Positions 6,095-7,304 of a DNA stretch of 7,304 bases are shown here, piece by piece. Location of the stretch: NCBI GenBank assembly GCA_030613345.1, contig JAUWMD010000130.1:1-7304 (forward strand), in the 5' to 3' direction. The position numbers and the translations under genes are program-made. Origin of the DNA: Candidatus Krumholzibacteriota bacterium (GTDB taxonomy: Bacteria > Krumholzibacteriota > Krumholzibacteriia > Krumholzibacteriales > Krumholzibacteriaceae). The notes beneath the pieces were generated by a model. It searched no databases and was not told where the DNA came from. It saw nothing but the letters and a program-made list of their open reading frames with translations. Every line of letters starts with the position of its first letter. The first letter of the stretch is position 1.

Positions 6095-6115
6095 CGGACA
6101 GATCCCACCTGTCCG
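6095..6115 (+). repeat. Stem-loop in the leader of the DUF5916 gene
   Basis: CGGACAG (6095-6101) and CTGTCCG (6109-6115) form a perfect 7-bp stem with the 7-nt loop ATCCCAC, 34 nt before the ATG of the next gene. It lacks a T-tract. It could end the upstream transcript or be a leader structure or operator dyad for the DUF5916 gene. Confidence 0.45.
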
Positions 6116-6149
6116 ATATAGTCTCGCAGCACGGTAAGAACAGAGAATA

Positions 6150-7304
6150 ATGAGATTTAAAATCCTGAGTGTCTTTCGAGGGTGTATTGTATTTTTTCTG
6201 CTTTCACCGCCGCTGACTGCGCAGGAAAAATTCGTGCCTGTCTATCACCCGGAGATGACTATCCGGCGGGCTGCGGGCCCGATAAAACTCGACGGAGAGC
6301 TCAAAGACGAGGGCTGGCGGGGAGCTGCGAAGGCGGACAATTTCGCCGAACACAGCCCCGGCGACCAGACACAGCCTGCCGTCAATACCGAGGTCCTCGT
6401 CACATACGACGACAAGCACCTCTACGTTGCGTGGATCTGCTACGACGACCCCGGCGAGGTGCGCGCCTCGTTCTGCGAGCGTGACCGGATCTTCTCCGAC
6501 GACAACGTGATCCTCATGATCGATACTTACGGCGAGGCAACCCTCGCCTACGAGATAGCCTCCAATCCCCTTGGCATCCCCGGCGATCTCCTCTTCTCTT
6601 CGGCTCACGGAGAGGACATATCCTTCAGCATGATATTCGAGACGAGGGGAAAGATCACCGAGTTCGGCTGGGTCGTCGAGATGAAGGTCCCCTTCAGAAG
6701 CCTTCGATTTCCAAACCGGGAAGATCAGGTCTGGCGCGTCGATTTCTGGCGCAACCGCCCGAGGGATGTCCGCTACCAGTATTCCTGGGCCGCCTACGAC
6801 CGCGATGTCGACTGCTTGCCCTGCAATTGGGGAACGATGCACGGCCTCTCTAGCATCAGTTCGGGCGCGGGACTCGAGCTCCTCCCCGCCGTCGTCGCCT
6901 ACCAGACCGGGGCGCTCGATGATGACGGCCTCTTCCAGAACAAGGACGTCGACGGTGAGCCGTCGCTTGGGATTAAGTACGACTTCACATCAGAGATATC
7001 GGCCGGCGTGACGATCAATCCCGATTTCAGCCAGGTCGAATCGGACGCGGCGCAGATAGACGTAAATACTACCTTCGCCCTCTTCTATCCGGAGAGGCGG
7101 CCGTTCTTCCAGCAGGGCCGCGACATCTTCAACACGAACTTCAACGCGGTATACACCCGCTCGATTAACGATCCATCGATCGCGGGCAAACTGCTGATGC
7201 GCAGGGGAGCGAACAGTCTCGCCTTCATTTCCGCTTTCGACGAGCATTCGATCGTCATCCTTCCGTTCGAGGAGGAAAGTGAGTTTGTCGCCAACGGCAG
7301 GAGC
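6150..7304 (+). CDS. DUF5916 outer-membrane protein with N-terminal CBM9-like domain, 3' end outside the window
   Basis: The frame is open from the ATG at 6150 to the last base, giving 385 residues. Residues 1-24 are a signal peptide with a likely cut LTA/QEK. A CBM9-like beta-sandwich follows: GPIKLDGELKDEGW (43-56), VNTEVLVTYDDKHLYVAW (78-95), FSDDNVILMIDTY (115-127), ASNPLGIPGD (137-146) and GWVVEMKVPFRSLRFP (173-188). The DUF5916 barrel region then starts, with NWGTMHGL (226-233), the NPDFSQVESDAAQIDVN signature (290-306) and FYPERRPFFQQGRDIF (312-327). Family members are usually 700-900 residues, so roughly half is missing. Such proteins are predicted to sit in the outer membrane; the substrate is unknown, although the CBM9-like domain suggests a glycan. 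An in-frame TAA at 6135 limits upstream extension. The ribosome site is weak (AGAG). It is co-oriented with the TPR-DUF2271 gene, 183 nt away, with hairpins between, so an operon is uncertain. Confidence 0.93.
   Translation, partial: MRFKILSVFRGCIVFFLLSPPLTAQEKFVPVYHPEMTIRRAAGPIKLDGELKDEGWRGAAKADNFAEHSPGDQTQPAVNTEVLVTYDDKHLYVAWICYDDPGEVRASFCERDRIFSDDNVILMIDTYGEATLAYEIASNPLGIPGDLLFSSAHGEDISFSMIFETRGKITEFGWVVEMKVPFRSLRFPNREDQVWRVDFWRNRPRDVRYQYSWAAYDRDVDCLPCNWGTMHGLSSISSGAGLELLPAVVAYQTGALDDDGLFQNKDVDGEPSLGIKYDFTSEISAGVTINPDFSQVESDAAQIDVNTTFALFYPERRPFFQQGRDIFNTNFNAVYTRSINDPSIAGKLLMRRGANSLAFISAFDEHSIVILPFEEESEFVANGRS

Noticed and set aside
6204..6842. 212-codon minus-strand ORF
   Set aside because: Antisense to the CBM9-like part of the DUF5916 gene, whose motifs are unmistakable.

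Overview
The window is GC-rich bacterial DNA (mid-to-high 50s % GC by eye) with a few AT-rich regulatory gaps. An outer-membrane beta-barrel gene of the DUF5916 type and two exported or membrane TPR proteins point to a Gram-negative (diderm) bacterium. The mix of an M56/BlaI pair, a DUF2271-like protein and DUF5916 is reminiscent of the FCB group and related uncultured phyla. That placement is an inference from gene content; no rRNA or other phylogenetic marker was examined.

The left 4.07 kb is all on the minus strand. In transcription order it holds mnmA (tRNA 2-thiouridylase, 4071 to 3010), a BlaI/MecI-type repressor (2791 to 2399), a BlaR1/MecR1-like M56 membrane metalloprotease (2397 to 730) and the first 167 codons of dprA (501 to 1, running off the left edge). 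The repressor and protease genes are 1 nt apart and form a clear operon. Upstream of the repressor lies an AT-rich block with a perfect TTGACA -35 and a 34-bp dyad covering the spacer, the -10 and the expected transcription start, so autorepression is the natural reading. The protease keeps the BlaR1 transmembrane plan and the HEXXH zinc site, but the penicillin-binding sensor expected at its C-terminus is replaced by a Lys/Glu-rich helix and TPR repeats. It therefore probably senses something other than a beta-lactam.

The right 3 kb is on the plus strand. A divergent promoter region (4072-4298), with two interleaved sigma70-like promoters, separates mnmA from a 555-residue exported protein. 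That protein has two homologous TPR modules (a visible internal duplication) and a C-terminal DUF2271-like beta domain. After a 183-nt gap with two hairpins comes the start of a DUF5916 outer-membrane protein with an N-terminal CBM9-like domain, which runs off the right edge still in frame.

No mobile element, CRISPR array, tRNA or rRNA was seen. The most unusual part is the BlaI/M56-TPR pair with its own dyad operator, followed by the duplicated TPR-DUF2271 protein.
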